Below, piece by piece: positions 24,280 through 32,949 of a DNA stretch of 40,955 nt. Origin of the DNA: Oscillibacter sp. (GTDB taxonomy: Bacteria; Bacillota; Clostridia; Oscillospirales; Oscillospiraceae). The notes below the pieces were generated by a model that was given only the letters and a program-made list of their open reading frames with translations, had not been told where the DNA came from and ran no database searches. A program made the position numbers and the translations under genes. The DNA is taken from positions 1 through 40,955 of the forward strand of contig DPGF01000078.1 of NCBI GenBank assembly GCA_003522105.1. The letters are read 5' to 3'. Each line of letters starts with the position of its first letter. Position 1 is the first letter of the stretch.

Positions 24280-25182
24280 ATGAAACCATCTTCTTTTCTG
24301 CACTTTGCCGCCTTCGGCGTCAAGACGATCCTGCTGCGAAAAAAAGAGCCGATCCTCGGGACGGTGATCTTGACCGACAAATGCAACCTGCACTGCAAAC
24401 ACTGCTCGGTCAATAATATCACGGCAGTCGTCCATCCATATGAACAGATCCGCCGGGAGATGCAGCAGCTCTATGATATGGGCGTGCGCATCCTCTTCTT
24501 CTGCGGCGGCGAGACCTTCCTCTGGCGCGACGGCGAGCGCACGCTGAGAGAGCTGGTCATCGAAGCGAAGGCCATAGGCTTTCTCATTGTGAATGTCGTG
24601 ACGAACGGTACGCTTCCCATCGATCTTCCGGAAGCAGATCTGATCCTTTTGAGTCTGGACGGCGACAGGGAGCGCCACAATGAGATCCGCGGCGATACCT
24701 ATGACACCATCATGCAGAATATCACCAACGCGAGTGCGGACAACATCTGCTTCTACATGGCGATCAACCAGATCAACAAGGGCCATGTGCGCGATGTGTG
24801 TATCGCCGCGCGCGACACAAAAAATGTGCGGGCGGTGTCCTTTAATTTCCATACGCCGTACCCCGACACGAGGGAGCTTGCCTTGAGCAAAGAAGAAAAG
24901 GCCGCCTGCTGCGATGTGATCGCGCAGATGATGAAAGAGGGCGCGCCGGTCTTTAACCTGAAAAGCGCCTTTCCCTATCTCATCGAGAACCGCTTTCCGA
25001 CGCCCTGTCACCAGTGCGTCGTGATGGAAAACGGAAAACTCTCCACCTGCGGGCGCTGCATTGACGTGCCCGGCCTCTGCGAGCAGTGCGGATACTTTTT
25101 TGTTGCGGAATATACGCTTTTGTTCCGGGGCAATCCCAAGATCATCTTCGAGATGCTCCGCACTTACTTGAAATATATTTAG
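24280..25182 (+). CDS. Radical SAM protein with Cys-rich C-terminus
   Basis: A 300-residue radical SAM enzyme. The cluster motif CNLHCKHC has Cys35, Cys39 and Cys42 (CxxxCxxC), and FFCGGETFLWRDGE is the GGE motif that holds the SAM amino group. The barrel continues with VVTNGTLPIDLPEADLILLS and SLDGDRERHNEIRGDTYD, and the region FNFHTPYPDTRELAL. The C-terminal part has three CxxC-like pairs (CHQC, CGRC, CEQC), probably one or more extra iron-sulfur clusters, as in SPASM-type enzymes though spacing differs. The end is hydrophobic (YTLLFRGNPKIIFEMLRTYL) and may lie at the membrane. AAAGGAGG precedes the ATG. Its neighbour 9 bases downstream is a HemN-like radical SAM protein; the reaction of the pair is not known. 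Confidence 0.88.
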   Translation: MKPSSFLHFAAFGVKTILLRKKEPILGTVILTDKCNLHCKHCSVNNITAVVHPYEQIRREMQQLYDMGVRILFFCGGETFLWRDGERTLRELVIEAKAIGFLIVNVVTNGTLPIDLPEADLILLSLDGDRERHNEIRGDTYDTIMQNITNASADNICFYMAINQINKGHVRDVCIAARDTKNVRAVSFNFHTPYPDTRELALSKEEKAACCDVIAQMMKEGAPVFNLKSAFPYLIENRFPTPCHQCVVMENGKLSTCGRCIDVPGLCEQCGYFFVAEYTLLFRGNPKIIFEMLRTYLKYI

Positions 25183-25191
25183 GAGAGCGCC

Positions 25192-26445
25192 ATGCACTTT
25201 TTTACGAGCTTAACTCGAATGTGGCTCACGCGGAGCGTGCGGCCCTTCACCTTTAGAAAGGAATATGATCAGGCCTTGCCGTTTGCGGAGTGCGAGAGCC
25301 TGGGGCTATATGTCCATATTCCTTTCTGCAAGAGCATCTGCAATTTCTGCCCCTACTGCAAGGTGCGCTATTCCGCAAAGCTGTGCGACCGATATATCGA
25401 TTCTTTGATTCAGGAAATACATCTTGTCGGCGGGCAGTATCCGGGGCGGAAAAAGGCAACCAGCCTGTATTTCGGCGGCGGAACGCCCGCGCTTGCGGCA
25501 AATCGTATCAAAGAGATCATAGATGCGCTCGGCGAGCACTTCATCATCACCGAGGGGATCGGCCTTGAGCTTCACCCCGACAATGTGACGGTCGAGACGC
25601 TGCAAACGCTGAAGGAAGCGGGCGTGACAAAGATCAGCATCGGCATTCAGTCTTTTTCGGACAAGTATCAAAAAATTCTCGGCAGAAAGACAGTCGATAC
25701 CGCGGCAATGGCGGCGGCTCTCGCGGCAGTCCCCTTTGAAACAGTTTCGATGGACTTCATCTTTGCCTTGCCGGGGCAGACCTTTGAAGATCTGCGTGCC
25801 GACATCGACGCGGCTTTCTCACTGGGGGCAAATCACGTCGCCATCTATCCGTTTATCGACTTTACCTTTACGGACAGCAGCGTTGCGGCGATGCCAAAAA
25901 GAGAAAAGCGGGAACTGCTGGACGCCATCACGCGCTACTGCATGAGCCGGGGCTATCCGCGCAGTTCCATCTGGACCTTCTCAAACGAGCCGAACGCAAG
26001 CTACTCGTCCATGACCCGGGATAACTTCCTCGGTTTCGGCTGCTCGGCCACGAGCCTTTTCAAAGAGCAGTTCAAGATCAATACCTTTGATGTGGACTCC
26101 TACTGTGAGAGAATCCACTCCGGCCGCCTTGCGACCGCGCTGACGCTTCGCTTCACGAGGCGGCAGAGAATGGTCTACTGGCTGTTCTGGACGGCGTACA
26201 GCACAAGAGTGAACGCCGATGACTTTGAAGCCTTCTTCGGCGTGCCGCTCAAGAAGATGTACGGAATGGAGCTTTGGCTTGCAAAGCGCCTCGGCTTTGT
26301 CACAGAGCATGGCAGCACATACGAAATGACGCTGAAAGGCGCGTTTTTCTATCACTACTACGAAAATTTTTACACGCTTTCCTATATCGACAAGATGTGG
26401 GGCATCCTGCGCGAGGAAGCATTTCCCGAATCCATCGAGCTGTAA
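25192..26445 (+). CDS. HemN/HemW-like radical SAM protein
   Basis: A 417-residue protein of the oxygen-independent coproporphyrinogen oxidase family in the broad sense. The motif HIPFCKSICNFCPYC supplies Cys46, Cys50 and Cys53, with a fourth Cys at 56, and YFGGGTPAL is the SAM motif of HemN/HemW. Further family features are TKISIGIQSFSDKYQKILGR and SMDFIFALPGQTFEDLRADI, then a C-terminal domain ending in a HemW-like segment MTLKGAFFYHYYENFY. It has an N-terminal extension of 35 residues (FFTSLTRMWLTRSVRPF) before the barrel. True HemN (CxxxCxxC with a second SAM site) is usually longer; HemW is a heme chaperone. Assignment to heme chemistry is only by family. AGGAG precedes the ATG; co-transcribed with the radical SAM gene upstream. 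Confidence 0.88.
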   Translation: MHFFTSLTRMWLTRSVRPFTFRKEYDQALPFAECESLGLYVHIPFCKSICNFCPYCKVRYSAKLCDRYIDSLIQEIHLVGGQYPGRKKATSLYFGGGTPALAANRIKEIIDALGEHFIITEGIGLELHPDNVTVETLQTLKEAGVTKISIGIQSFSDKYQKILGRKTVDTAAMAAALAAVPFETVSMDFIFALPGQTFEDLRADIDAAFSLGANHVAIYPFIDFTFTDSSVAAMPKREKRELLDAITRYCMSRGYPRSSIWTFSNEPNASYSSMTRDNFLGFGCSATSLFKEQFKINTFDVDSYCERIHSGRLATALTLRFTRRQRMVYWLFWTAYSTRVNADDFEAFFGVPLKKMYGMELWLAKRLGFVTEHGSTYEMTLKGAFFYHYYENFYTLSYIDKMWGILREEAFPESIEL

Positions 26446-26500
26446 AAAACAAACCGCCTGCGCCCAAACGCGGCGCGGGCGCTTTTCGGACGCCTGCCCC

Positions 26501-26529
26501 TTTACAGCAGCCGTTTCGCGGCATATAAT
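26501..26529 (+). promoter_or_regulatory. Promoter of the C69 dipeptidase gene
   Basis: TTTACA (26501-26506), 17-base spacer, TATAAT (26524-26529). It lies 54 bases before the start codon at 26583, so the peptidase genes are transcribed independently of the radical SAM operon. Confidence 0.8.
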
Positions 26530-26582
26530 TGACAGAAATCGCAAGCTGCGCGAAACAGAACGAGAAAGGAAGATCGAACGAT

Positions 26583-28055
26583 ATGCCCTGTACAACTGTG
26601 CTGGCCGGCAGGCTGGCGACCAATGACCGCTCGACGATGATCGCACGGACGGACGACGGTCATTTTGATGAGAAAAAGCTGATCGTGGTCGAGCCCGACC
26701 AGCAGCCGAAGATTTATAAAAGCGTAGAGTCCCACGTGGAGATCACACTGCCGGAGAACCCCATGCGCTACACGTCCTGCCCGAGCGTGGATCCCACGCA
26801 CGGCATCTGGGCCGCGACCGGCATCAATGCCGCAAACGTCGGCATGACCGCAACGGAGACCACGACCTCAAACCCGCGCGTGCTCGCAGCCGACCCGATG
26901 GTCGAACTGCAAAAGGCCGAGGACGGCAAGGAGGAACGCTGCGGCGGCATCGGCGAGGAGGACATCGTCGTTCTCGTCCTGCCCTACATTCATTCCGCGC
27001 GCGAGGGCGTGCTGCGTCTCGGCTCGCTTCTCACGCAATACGGCACCTATGAGTCCAACGGCATTGCCTTCAACGACGAAAACGAAGTCTGGTGGCTGGA
27101 GACCATCGGCGGCCACCACTGGATCGCAAAAAAGATCCCCGAGGATCGCGTCGTCATCAACCCGAACCAGTTCGGTATGGATTCGTTCGATCTGGAGGAC
27201 GCCTTCGGTGCGCAGGAGTCCCACCTCTGCTCGGCGGACCTCAGAGAGTTCATTGCAGAATATCATCTGGATCTGAACCAGAACGGCAAATTTAACCCGA
27301 GAGACATTTTCGGCTCGCACCGCGATATGGATCACATCTACAACACGCCGCGCGCATGGTTTATGGGACGCTTTCTTGCACCGCACACCTACCGCTGGGA
27401 CGGGGAAAACGCGGACTTCACGCCCGAGAGCGATGACATTCCGTGGTCGTATGTACCGGAGCGCAAGGTTGCTGCCGAGGATATTCAGTACCTGCTCTCG
27501 TCCCACTATCAGGGCACGCCCTACGACCCCTACGCGGGCCGCAGCGCGGAAAAGAGCTGCATCTACCGCCCCATCGGCATCAACCGCACGGGTGTAACGA
27601 CGATCTGCCAGATCCGCAGCGACGTGCCTGACGCGATCAAGGGCATTGAATGGGTGTGCTTTGGCTCCACGACGTTTTCCGCATGGCTGCCGGTGTATAC
27701 GAACGTGGCGCAGATGCCGGACTATTTAAGTAAGGTGACGCTCGACGCCGAAACGGACAATCTCTACTGGGTCAGCCGCTTTGTCGGCGCGCTGGCCGAC
27801 AAGTGCTACGGCTCGTGCATTCAGAGTGTCTGGGGCTATCAGGACGCGGTGAATATCCGCGGCCGCCAGCTCATCCTCAAGTATGATAAGCTTATGCGCG
27901 AGAGCGGCGATTTCACACTCACCGCGCAGGCGAACGACGAGCTTTGCGCCATGGCGCAGAAGGAGAGCACGCAGATCCTCAACAAGGTTCTGCGCAGCGC
28001 CAGCGAACAGATGAAGAACGGCTTCAGCTTCGCCGACACCTGCGTCAACAAGTGA
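26583..28055 (+). CDS. C69 family dipeptidase (PepD-type Ntn hydrolase)
   Basis: A 490-residue peptidase. The protein starts MPCTTVLAGRLATNDRSTMI; the Cys at position 3 matches the N-terminal nucleophile of C69 enzymes, freed by processing, and the following ARTDDGHF is the family motif (NDD or TDD). Other family features are NAANVGMTATETTTSNPRVL, TYESNGIAFNDENEVWWLET and HHWIAKKIPEDRVVINPNQF, then DIFGSHRDMDHIYNTPRAW. There is no signal peptide, so it cleaves dipeptides in the cytoplasm. The ATG at 26583 fits Cys3; AGGAAGATCG stands upstream. Length agrees with PepD proteins. The next gene is another peptidase, so amino-acid or peptide use is the likely theme. Confidence 0.93.
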   Translation: MPCTTVLAGRLATNDRSTMIARTDDGHFDEKKLIVVEPDQQPKIYKSVESHVEITLPENPMRYTSCPSVDPTHGIWAATGINAANVGMTATETTTSNPRVLAADPMVELQKAEDGKEERCGGIGEEDIVVLVLPYIHSAREGVLRLGSLLTQYGTYESNGIAFNDENEVWWLETIGGHHWIAKKIPEDRVVINPNQFGMDSFDLEDAFGAQESHLCSADLREFIAEYHLDLNQNGKFNPRDIFGSHRDMDHIYNTPRAWFMGRFLAPHTYRWDGENADFTPESDDIPWSYVPERKVAAEDIQYLLSSHYQGTPYDPYAGRSAEKSCIYRPIGINRTGVTTICQIRSDVPDAIKGIEWVCFGSTTFSAWLPVYTNVAQMPDYLSKVTLDAETDNLYWVSRFVGALADKCYGSCIQSVWGYQDAVNIRGRQLILKYDKLMRESGDFTLTAQANDELCAMAQKESTQILNKVLRSASEQMKNGFSFADTCVNK

Positions 28056-28089
28056 TAAGCGGCATCGCTTCACCAACGGAATCAAAAAG

Positions 28090-28118
28090 GCAGCCGCGGC
28101 AAAAATTGCCGCGGCTGC
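28090..28118. terminator. Perfect hairpin between the two peptidase genes
   Basis: GCAGCCGCGGCAA (28090-28102) pairs with TTGCCGCGGCTGC (28106-28118). The T-run follows on the minus-strand side (CCTTTTTGAT), not on the plus side, although both flanking genes are on the plus strand. It may weaken or process the transcript between the genes, or end antisense transcription. Confidence 0.6.
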
Positions 28119-28142
28119 TGCCAAAAGAAAGGAATCCGATAT

Positions 28143-29177
28143 ATGGGAATTCATCATGTAAAAAGTCTTGACCTGCACGCCAAGTGGCCCTGCGGCGAAA
28201 AGGATCTCATCACGGACGTGCCGGGGGTATTGGTCGGTCATACCACGCTGACCGATCCGGCGAAGGATATCCACACGGGCGTAACGGCAGTGCTTCCACA
28301 CGGGGGCAATCTGTTCCGCGACAAGGTCATGGCCGCCTGCGCCGTCATCAACGGCTTTGGCAAGAGCATCGGCCTTTTGCAGGTGCAGGAGCTCGGCACG
28401 ATAGAGACCCCCATTATTCTGACCAACACGATGAGCATCGGGACCGCCTATACGGCCCTGTGCAAATACATGCTGGAGCAAAATCCTGACATTGGGGTGA
28501 CTACCGGCACCGTCAACTGCCTTGTTACCGAGTGCAACGACAGTTCGCTCAACGATATCCGCGGCATGCATGTGCAGGAATCGGACGTCCGCAATGCCAT
28601 TGAAACAGCAGCGCAGGATTTTGCCGAGGGCTGCGTCGGCGGCGGAAACGGCATGCGCTGTCTCGGGCTCAAGGGCGGTATCGGCTCCGCTTCGCGCGTG
28701 TTGGAGATCGACGGCGCAAAATATACGTTCGGTGCGCTCGTCATGTCAAACTTCGGAGCGCCCGGCAACCTTGTGATCGGTGGTCAACATTACGACACAA
28801 GCAAGGCCCACGTCTCCGACGTGAAAGACCGCGGCTCCATCATCATGATCCTGGCAACGGATATCCCTCTTTCCGAGCGGCAGCTCGGACGCGTGGCCAA
28901 GCGCGCTATGATCTCGCTCGGACGCGTGGGATCGTTCTGCGGCAACGGCAGCGGCGATATCGCGATCGCCTTCACCACGGCCAACCGCATTCCGCATGAC
29001 AGCGGCCACGATATTCTGACCTGCCGAATGTTCTACGATGAGAGCATCGACAAGGTGTTTGAGGCCTCTGTTGAAGCGGTCGAGGAGGCGATCATCAGCT
29101 CGCTCTACCACGCCGAGACCACGCACGGCATCCGCGGCAAAACAGCCGTCAGCCTGCGAGACTTCCTTAATCATTGA
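28143..29177 (+). CDS. P1 family peptidase (DmpA/L-aminopeptidase type)
   Basis: A 344-residue Ntn-fold peptidase of the S58 family. Family features are DLITDVPGVLVGHTTL at the start, TGVTAVLPHGGNLF, then INGFGKSIGLLQVQELGTIE and PIILTNTMSIGTAY, VGGGNGMRCLGLKGGIGSAS and FCGNGSGDIAIAFTTANRIP, in which Ser270 is in the place of the nucleophile freed by autocleavage in DmpA. DmpA splits itself into two chains and removes N-terminal D- or L-residues or beta-aminoacyl groups. No signal peptide. The start has AAAGGAA upstream. It may share the promoter of the C69 gene, with a hairpin in the 87-base gap. Confidence 0.93.
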   Translation: MGIHHVKSLDLHAKWPCGEKDLITDVPGVLVGHTTLTDPAKDIHTGVTAVLPHGGNLFRDKVMAACAVINGFGKSIGLLQVQELGTIETPIILTNTMSIGTAYTALCKYMLEQNPDIGVTTGTVNCLVTECNDSSLNDIRGMHVQESDVRNAIETAAQDFAEGCVGGGNGMRCLGLKGGIGSASRVLEIDGAKYTFGALVMSNFGAPGNLVIGGQHYDTSKAHVSDVKDRGSIIMILATDIPLSERQLGRVAKRAMISLGRVGSFCGNGSGDIAIAFTTANRIPHDSGHDILTCRMFYDESIDKVFEASVEAVEEAIISSLYHAETTHGIRGKTAVSLRDFLNH

Positions 29178-29295
29178 CCCTTGCCGCCCTTCACCGTTCC
29201 TTTTCACTGCGCCCCGCAGCCCGCTGCGGCAATCCCCTTTTCGAGCCAATCGGAAGGGCGTTGAATGAAAAAAAGGCATGCACTTCTGCCACGGT

Positions 29296-30630
29296 TCAAG
29301 CAAGAAGCTCTTTCTTTCGGGCTTTGTAATAGAATAGGCCCGTCAGGTCTGCCAAGGCCCAGCCGATCGGGACCGACCACCAGATGCCGATGACGCCGAT
29401 AGCAGGGATCGCGGACAGCAGATAGGCAAGCGCGACACGGGTGCCCAACGAGACGACCGTAAGCACCACGCTCATGCCCGGTCTCCCCAACGCACGATAC
29501 AAGCCATAGAGCAGGAACAGGCAGCCGATGCCGCAGTAAAACGCGCCCTCGATGCGCAGATACCGCACGCCTTCCAGAATGACTTCGGTTTCTCCGGCGT
29601 CCACAAAAATCGCCATAAGAGGTCTTGCAAATACGAAGACGAGCGCGGATATGACCACACAGAAGGCCATGGAAATGCACGCGGCGCTTTTCAGCCCCGC
29701 GCGTATCCGTTCGCTCTCTTTTGCGCCGTAATTCTGCGCGATAAAGGTGGAAAAGGCGTTGCCGAAGTCCTGCACCGGCATATAAGCAAAGGCATCGATT
29801 TTTACAGCGGCGGCAAAGGCGGCCATCACAATGGGGCCGAAGCTGTTGACCAGTCCCTGTACCATAAGGATGCCGAGGTTCATGACCGATTGCTGCACGC
29901 AGGTCAGCGTAGAGAAGGAGACGATCTCCTGAATACGTCCGCGCCGCAGGCAGCGGAGCTTCCAGATCGAGCGCACCTGCGGGAAGCGCGCAAGGGTGAA
30001 AACGGCGATGCCGACCCCCGAAACATACTGAGCGATCACCGTCGCCTCCGCGGCTCCGGCAACGCCTCTATTTAACCCGATGACAAACCAGAGATCGAGG
30101 GCGATATTCAGCACAGCGGAAGCAGCCAAAAAGCCCAGCGGGATGACGGAATTGCCGATCGCCCGTAAAAAAGAGGCGAAGTAGTTATAAAGGAAAACGG
30201 CGGGAATGCCCATGAAAATCACAAACAGGTATTCGCGCATATCGCCCCACACCTCGGCAGGAACCCGGAGGAAGGTGCGAAGCCCGTCCAGACAGGCAAA
30301 CGACAAGATGTTCAGAAGTACGGTGACGAGCGCGATAAAGAAAAACGATGCACAGAGGTTCTCGCAAAGAGCCTTCTCATCCCGCTGCCCAAAGCGCATG
30401 GAAAACAGTGCGCCGCTCCCCATGCACAGGCCGAGGATGATGGAGGTCAGAAAGGTCATCAGCGTAAAGGCTGAGCCGACCGCTGCAAGCGCATCGCGCC
30501 CGAGGAATTGCCCGACGATCAGCGTGTCGGCGATGTTATAGCACTGCTGCAACAGATCCCCCAAAATCATGGGAATGGCAAACAGCAGCATCGACTTGGT
30601 GACAGGGCCTCGTGTTAAATCGCGGTTCAT
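29296..30630 (-). CDS. MATE family efflux transporter
   Basis: A 444-residue membrane protein with 12 predicted helices in two related halves. The N-terminal half has MLLFAIPMILGDLLQQCYNI and ADTLIVGQFLGRDALAAVGS, and the second half starts near EIVSFSTLTCVQQSVMNLGI with AFAYMPVQDFGNAFSTFIAQNYGA. These match the NorM/DinF-like MATE group of Clostridia, which exports cationic compounds using ion gradients. The ATG at 30630 is preceded by GGAGG; a longer frame to 30702 overlaps the promoter and is not used. The end (YYKARKKELLA) is normal. It converges with the P1 peptidase gene. Confidence 0.95.
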   Translation of the reverse strand: MNRDLTRGPVTKSMLLFAIPMILGDLLQQCYNIADTLIVGQFLGRDALAAVGSAFTLMTFLTSIILGLCMGSGALFSMRFGQRDEKALCENLCASFFFIALVTVLLNILSFACLDGLRTFLRVPAEVWGDMREYLFVIFMGIPAVFLYNYFASFLRAIGNSVIPLGFLAASAVLNIALDLWFVIGLNRGVAGAAEATVIAQYVSGVGIAVFTLARFPQVRSIWKLRCLRRGRIQEIVSFSTLTCVQQSVMNLGILMVQGLVNSFGPIVMAAFAAAVKIDAFAYMPVQDFGNAFSTFIAQNYGAKESERIRAGLKSAACISMAFCVVISALVFVFARPLMAIFVDAGETEVILEGVRYLRIEGAFYCGIGCLFLLYGLYRALGRPGMSVVLTVVSLGTRVALAYLLSAIPAIGVIGIWWSVPIGWALADLTGLFYYKARKKELLA

Positions 30631-30673
30631 GACGCGCCTCCGTATCGTAAGCAATAAAGTGCAATTTGGGAAT

Positions 30674-30702
30674 ATTATAGTACGATGGAAACACTTCGTC
30701 AA
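30674..30702 (-). promoter_or_regulatory. Promoter of the MATE gene
   Basis: On the minus strand TTGACG (30702-30697), 17-base spacer, TATAAT (30679-30674). Transcription would start near 30668, about 38 bases before the MATE start codon. Confidence 0.85.
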
Positions 30703-30722
30703 TCCGGCTCACTGCCGCCCGC

Positions 30723-30933
30723 GAGGAGGTGCGCGAGGGAACGAATGATGAGAAATGCAAGAAGCTGCTCCGTCTGCTGAACGCACAGAATATATTAACT
30801 GGAGGAGGCCACGCTGATGAGCTTCACGGCAGGCTTTAAGCTGGCATGGGGCGTGGCCGGAGAACCGGGAGCCCCTTACTCCTACGACACCGATGAAGAA
30901 CAAAAGGTGCAGGATACGCATTCAACGGAGTAA
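30723..30933 (+). pseudogene. Frameshifted remnant of a small Clostridia/phage-type gene
   Basis: Two overlapping frames look like one broken gene. The first runs to a stop at 30839 and reads EEVREGTNDEKCKKLLRLLN then AQNILTGGGHADELHGRL. The second starts at the ATG 30817 after GGAGGAGG and gives a 38-residue peptide, MSFTAGFKLAWGVAGEPG to DTDEEQKVQDTHSTE. The helix LLRLLN followed by FTAGFKLAW recalls small hypothetical proteins (DUF6809-like) in which an F..GFklG motif closes the fold; this is a weak guess. No start was found for the first frame. The 38-residue frame alone could also be a real small gene because of its strong ribosome site. Confidence 0.35.
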
Positions 30934-30994
30934 CAATACGCCATCAGCGGAATGGTTTTCTCCCCGGTGTTCACGCCATTGCTGACCATATACC

Positions 30995-31031
30995 AAAAAC
31001 CGTCTCAAGCATATTGCTTGAGACGGTTTTT
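30995..31031. terminator. Bidirectional terminator after the RsgI-like gene
   Basis: AAAAACCGTCTCAAGC (30995-31010) pairs perfectly with GCTTGAGACGGTTTTT (31016-31031). It has T-runs on both strands and lies 50 bases past the anti-sigma stop at 31084. Confidence 0.9.
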
Positions 31032-31083
31032 GGCAGGCGGCTTCAATTCGGATATTTTTCTAAATTATTTTTTGACGATCGTG

Positions 31084-32307
31084 TCAGTCGTCTATCTCCG
31101 CCTCGTGCTTGAGAATGGCACCGGAGGCGGCGTTGATCTCGTAGTCATATTCCATATTGCCGGATTTGAACTCGACCTCGTAGACGAGCGTGCCGTCCTC
31201 GTCGTCCAGCTCGATCTCCATGTCATACGCTTCATTTTCGCTCACGCCTGCGTGGTTCAGGGCAATGGACTTCGCCTTGGCATGGCCAATGTCCTGCGCT
31301 GTTCCGGACGGATCGGGCCTCTGATCAGAGGGCTTCGTTGTCTCATTTGGCGTGGAAGCGGCAGTCAGCAAGTTCTTCTGTCCGCTGAGCACCTTCCCCG
31401 TGTAGGCGTCCACTAGATACTCGAACTCGCCCCATGCCGTTTGCAGCTCTACTTCGTAGTGTGCAGGGGATTCGTCGAGCTCGGAATCGACCTCCGCCGT
31501 GACGGAGTCGAGCGCTGTTGTCCCGGCATACTGCTCCGCGGCGTAGGCCGCGGCCTCTTTACCGATGGGCATGGCAGGCGCGCCCGCTTCGGCAAGGTCC
31601 TTGAGTTCTTCGACCGAGAGCTTTGCCAACGCGTCAAACTTGAGCGACGGGTTGATGGCGAGGACGCAGTTCACCAGTGCCGCTTTGCCGGTAGAAATGT
31701 TATTTTCCCGCGCCTGCTGCTCCCGCGCCGCGTCCTGCGTCAGCGTCTGCGTCAGAACAGCGGCCTTTGCTTCGCTGGTCTGCAAAACGCCGTCCACAGC
31801 GCTCGTCAGCTCACGCTGGAGCTTTTCCGCACGGACGGTATCCTTATCCTCCACCGAGATCATGATGGCGGAGGAAATGCTGTCGAGATAGCCGTTTCGC
31901 ACAAGGCTGCCCACGATGGCGTTCACCGCCACGTCGAGCTTTGCGCCCTTGAGGTCGGCACCATTACTCATATCCGCAAGGATGGCTTTTGCATCCTCGT
32001 TGAGCGGCGTGCAGACAAGTACCTTTTCACTCCGATTCACTTTCAGCTCAATGCTCGGGTTCACATCCAACGACACCACGGACGCGACCGCGTTCGCCCG
32101 CTGGTAGAAGAGTCCGCCGCCGAGCAGCATTACCGCAAGGCAGGCGGCAATGAGCGATGTCCATCTTCTCTTTGTTGTTTTCTTCGTTTCCATGTTGATT
32201 ACCGTTCCTTTCCGCGCTTCACAGCGGGAGAGAACGCCGCTCACATCGTCCGGCACGGTCTTTTCAAGCGCCGCAGCCAGTCTCTGCTCCATTTTTTCAT
32301 TGGTCAT
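31084..32307 (-). CDS. RsgI-like anti-sigma factor with two PepSY-type domains
   Basis: A 407-residue single-pass membrane protein. Residues 1-47 are the cytoplasmic part likely to hold the sigma factor. A membrane helix (about 49-67, TSLIAACLAVMLLGGGLFY) is followed by the RsgI core VVSLDVNPSIELKVNRSEKV and TPLNEDAKAIL. A helical region with AREQQARENNIS comes next, and the C-terminal third has two PepSY-like domains, the first with HYEVELQTAWGEFEYLVDAY and TGKVL, the second with AYDMEIELDDEDGTLVYEVE. In Clostridia RsgI-type proteins sense extracellular polymers; PepSY domains here may bind a ligand or inhibit a protease. Its start overlaps the sigma gene stop by 4 bases. The pairing is typical of ECF systems, though RsgI classically pairs with SigI. 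Confidence 0.85.
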   Translation of the reverse strand: MTNEKMEQRLAAALEKTVPDDVSGVLSRCEARKGTVINMETKKTTKRRWTSLIAACLAVMLLGGGLFYQRANAVASVVSLDVNPSIELKVNRSEKVLVCTPLNEDAKAILADMSNGADLKGAKLDVAVNAIVGSLVRNGYLDSISSAIMISVEDKDTVRAEKLQRELTSAVDGVLQTSEAKAAVLTQTLTQDAAREQQARENNISTGKAALVNCVLAINPSLKFDALAKLSVEELKDLAEAGAPAMPIGKEAAAYAAEQYAGTTALDSVTAEVDSELDESPAHYEVELQTAWGEFEYLVDAYTGKVLSGQKNLLTAASTPNETTKPSDQRPDPSGTAQDIGHAKAKSIALNHAGVSENEAYDMEIELDDEDGTLVYEVEFKSGNMEYDYEINAASGAILKHEAEIDD

Positions 32308-32879
32308 CGGGCGTCATCTCCTTCCAGAAAAATTCGCATCTTTTTCAATGCTCTGTGATATTTCGACAGGACGGTGGGAAGCGGCAGCTCCAGCAGCGCC
32401 GCGATCTCCCGATGCTTCATGCCCGTGACCGCGTGAAGCAGCACCATGCGCCGTTCCTCGTCAGCGAGGCTTGCCAGCGCGCCTTGCAGCAGCGTGCGCT
32501 CATCGGCGTTCAAACCGCATTCCTGTGCGGGAATGGCGTCCCACTCCTCCTCGCTGAGCGCGGCATGGCGCTCCTCGCGCCGCAGGCGCATCAGACACAG
32601 GTTGCGGCATACGGTCAGCAGCCACCCCATCGGCGAGCCGGTGGGACGGTACTGCGCCGCGTAGTCCCACACCTGCACATAGACGTCCTGTGTGAGATCC
32701 TGCGCGTCGTGCGCGTTTTTGAGGTACGACAGCGCTAAGCCGTACACCGCCGATCTCGTGCGCTGATACAGCTCCGCGAGCGCTTCACGCTCACCGCCGG
32801 CAATGTGAACCAACAACTGCTGCAGCTCGTGCCGATCCTCTGCCGGCGCATATTCGGTTGTCATCAGCATACTGAGCAT
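32304..32879 (-). CDS. ECF-type RNA polymerase sigma factor
   Basis: A 191-residue sigma factor. Region 2 spans about 25-90 (ALAELYQRTRSAVYGLALSY, AQDLTQDVYVQVWDYAAQYR), region 4 about 130-185 (LADEERRMVLLHAVTGMKHR, EIAALLELPLPTVLSKYHRA). There is no region 3, so it is an ECF type. The ATG at 32879 was chosen because AGGAG lies 10 bases upstream; an earlier ATG at 32912 would lie before the ribosome site. It is co-translated with the membrane anti-sigma at 31084-32307 (4-base overlap). It probably directs transcription of its own operon and perhaps of surface genes. Target promoters were not identified. Confidence 0.92.
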   Translation of the reverse strand: MLSMLMTTEYAPAEDRHELQQLLVHIAGGEREALAELYQRTRSAVYGLALSYLKNAHDAQDLTQDVYVQVWDYAAQYRPTGSPMGWLLTVCRNLCLMRLRREERHAALSEEEWDAIPAQECGLNADERTLLQGALASLADEERRMVLLHAVTGMKHREIAALLELPLPTVLSKYHRALKKMRIFLEGDDAR

Positions 32880-32949
32880 GGGCTTTTTTCTCCTGTCATC
32901 CATGTAATGCACGGAAAGGACGATTTATTGCACGGGATTTCTTTATTTT

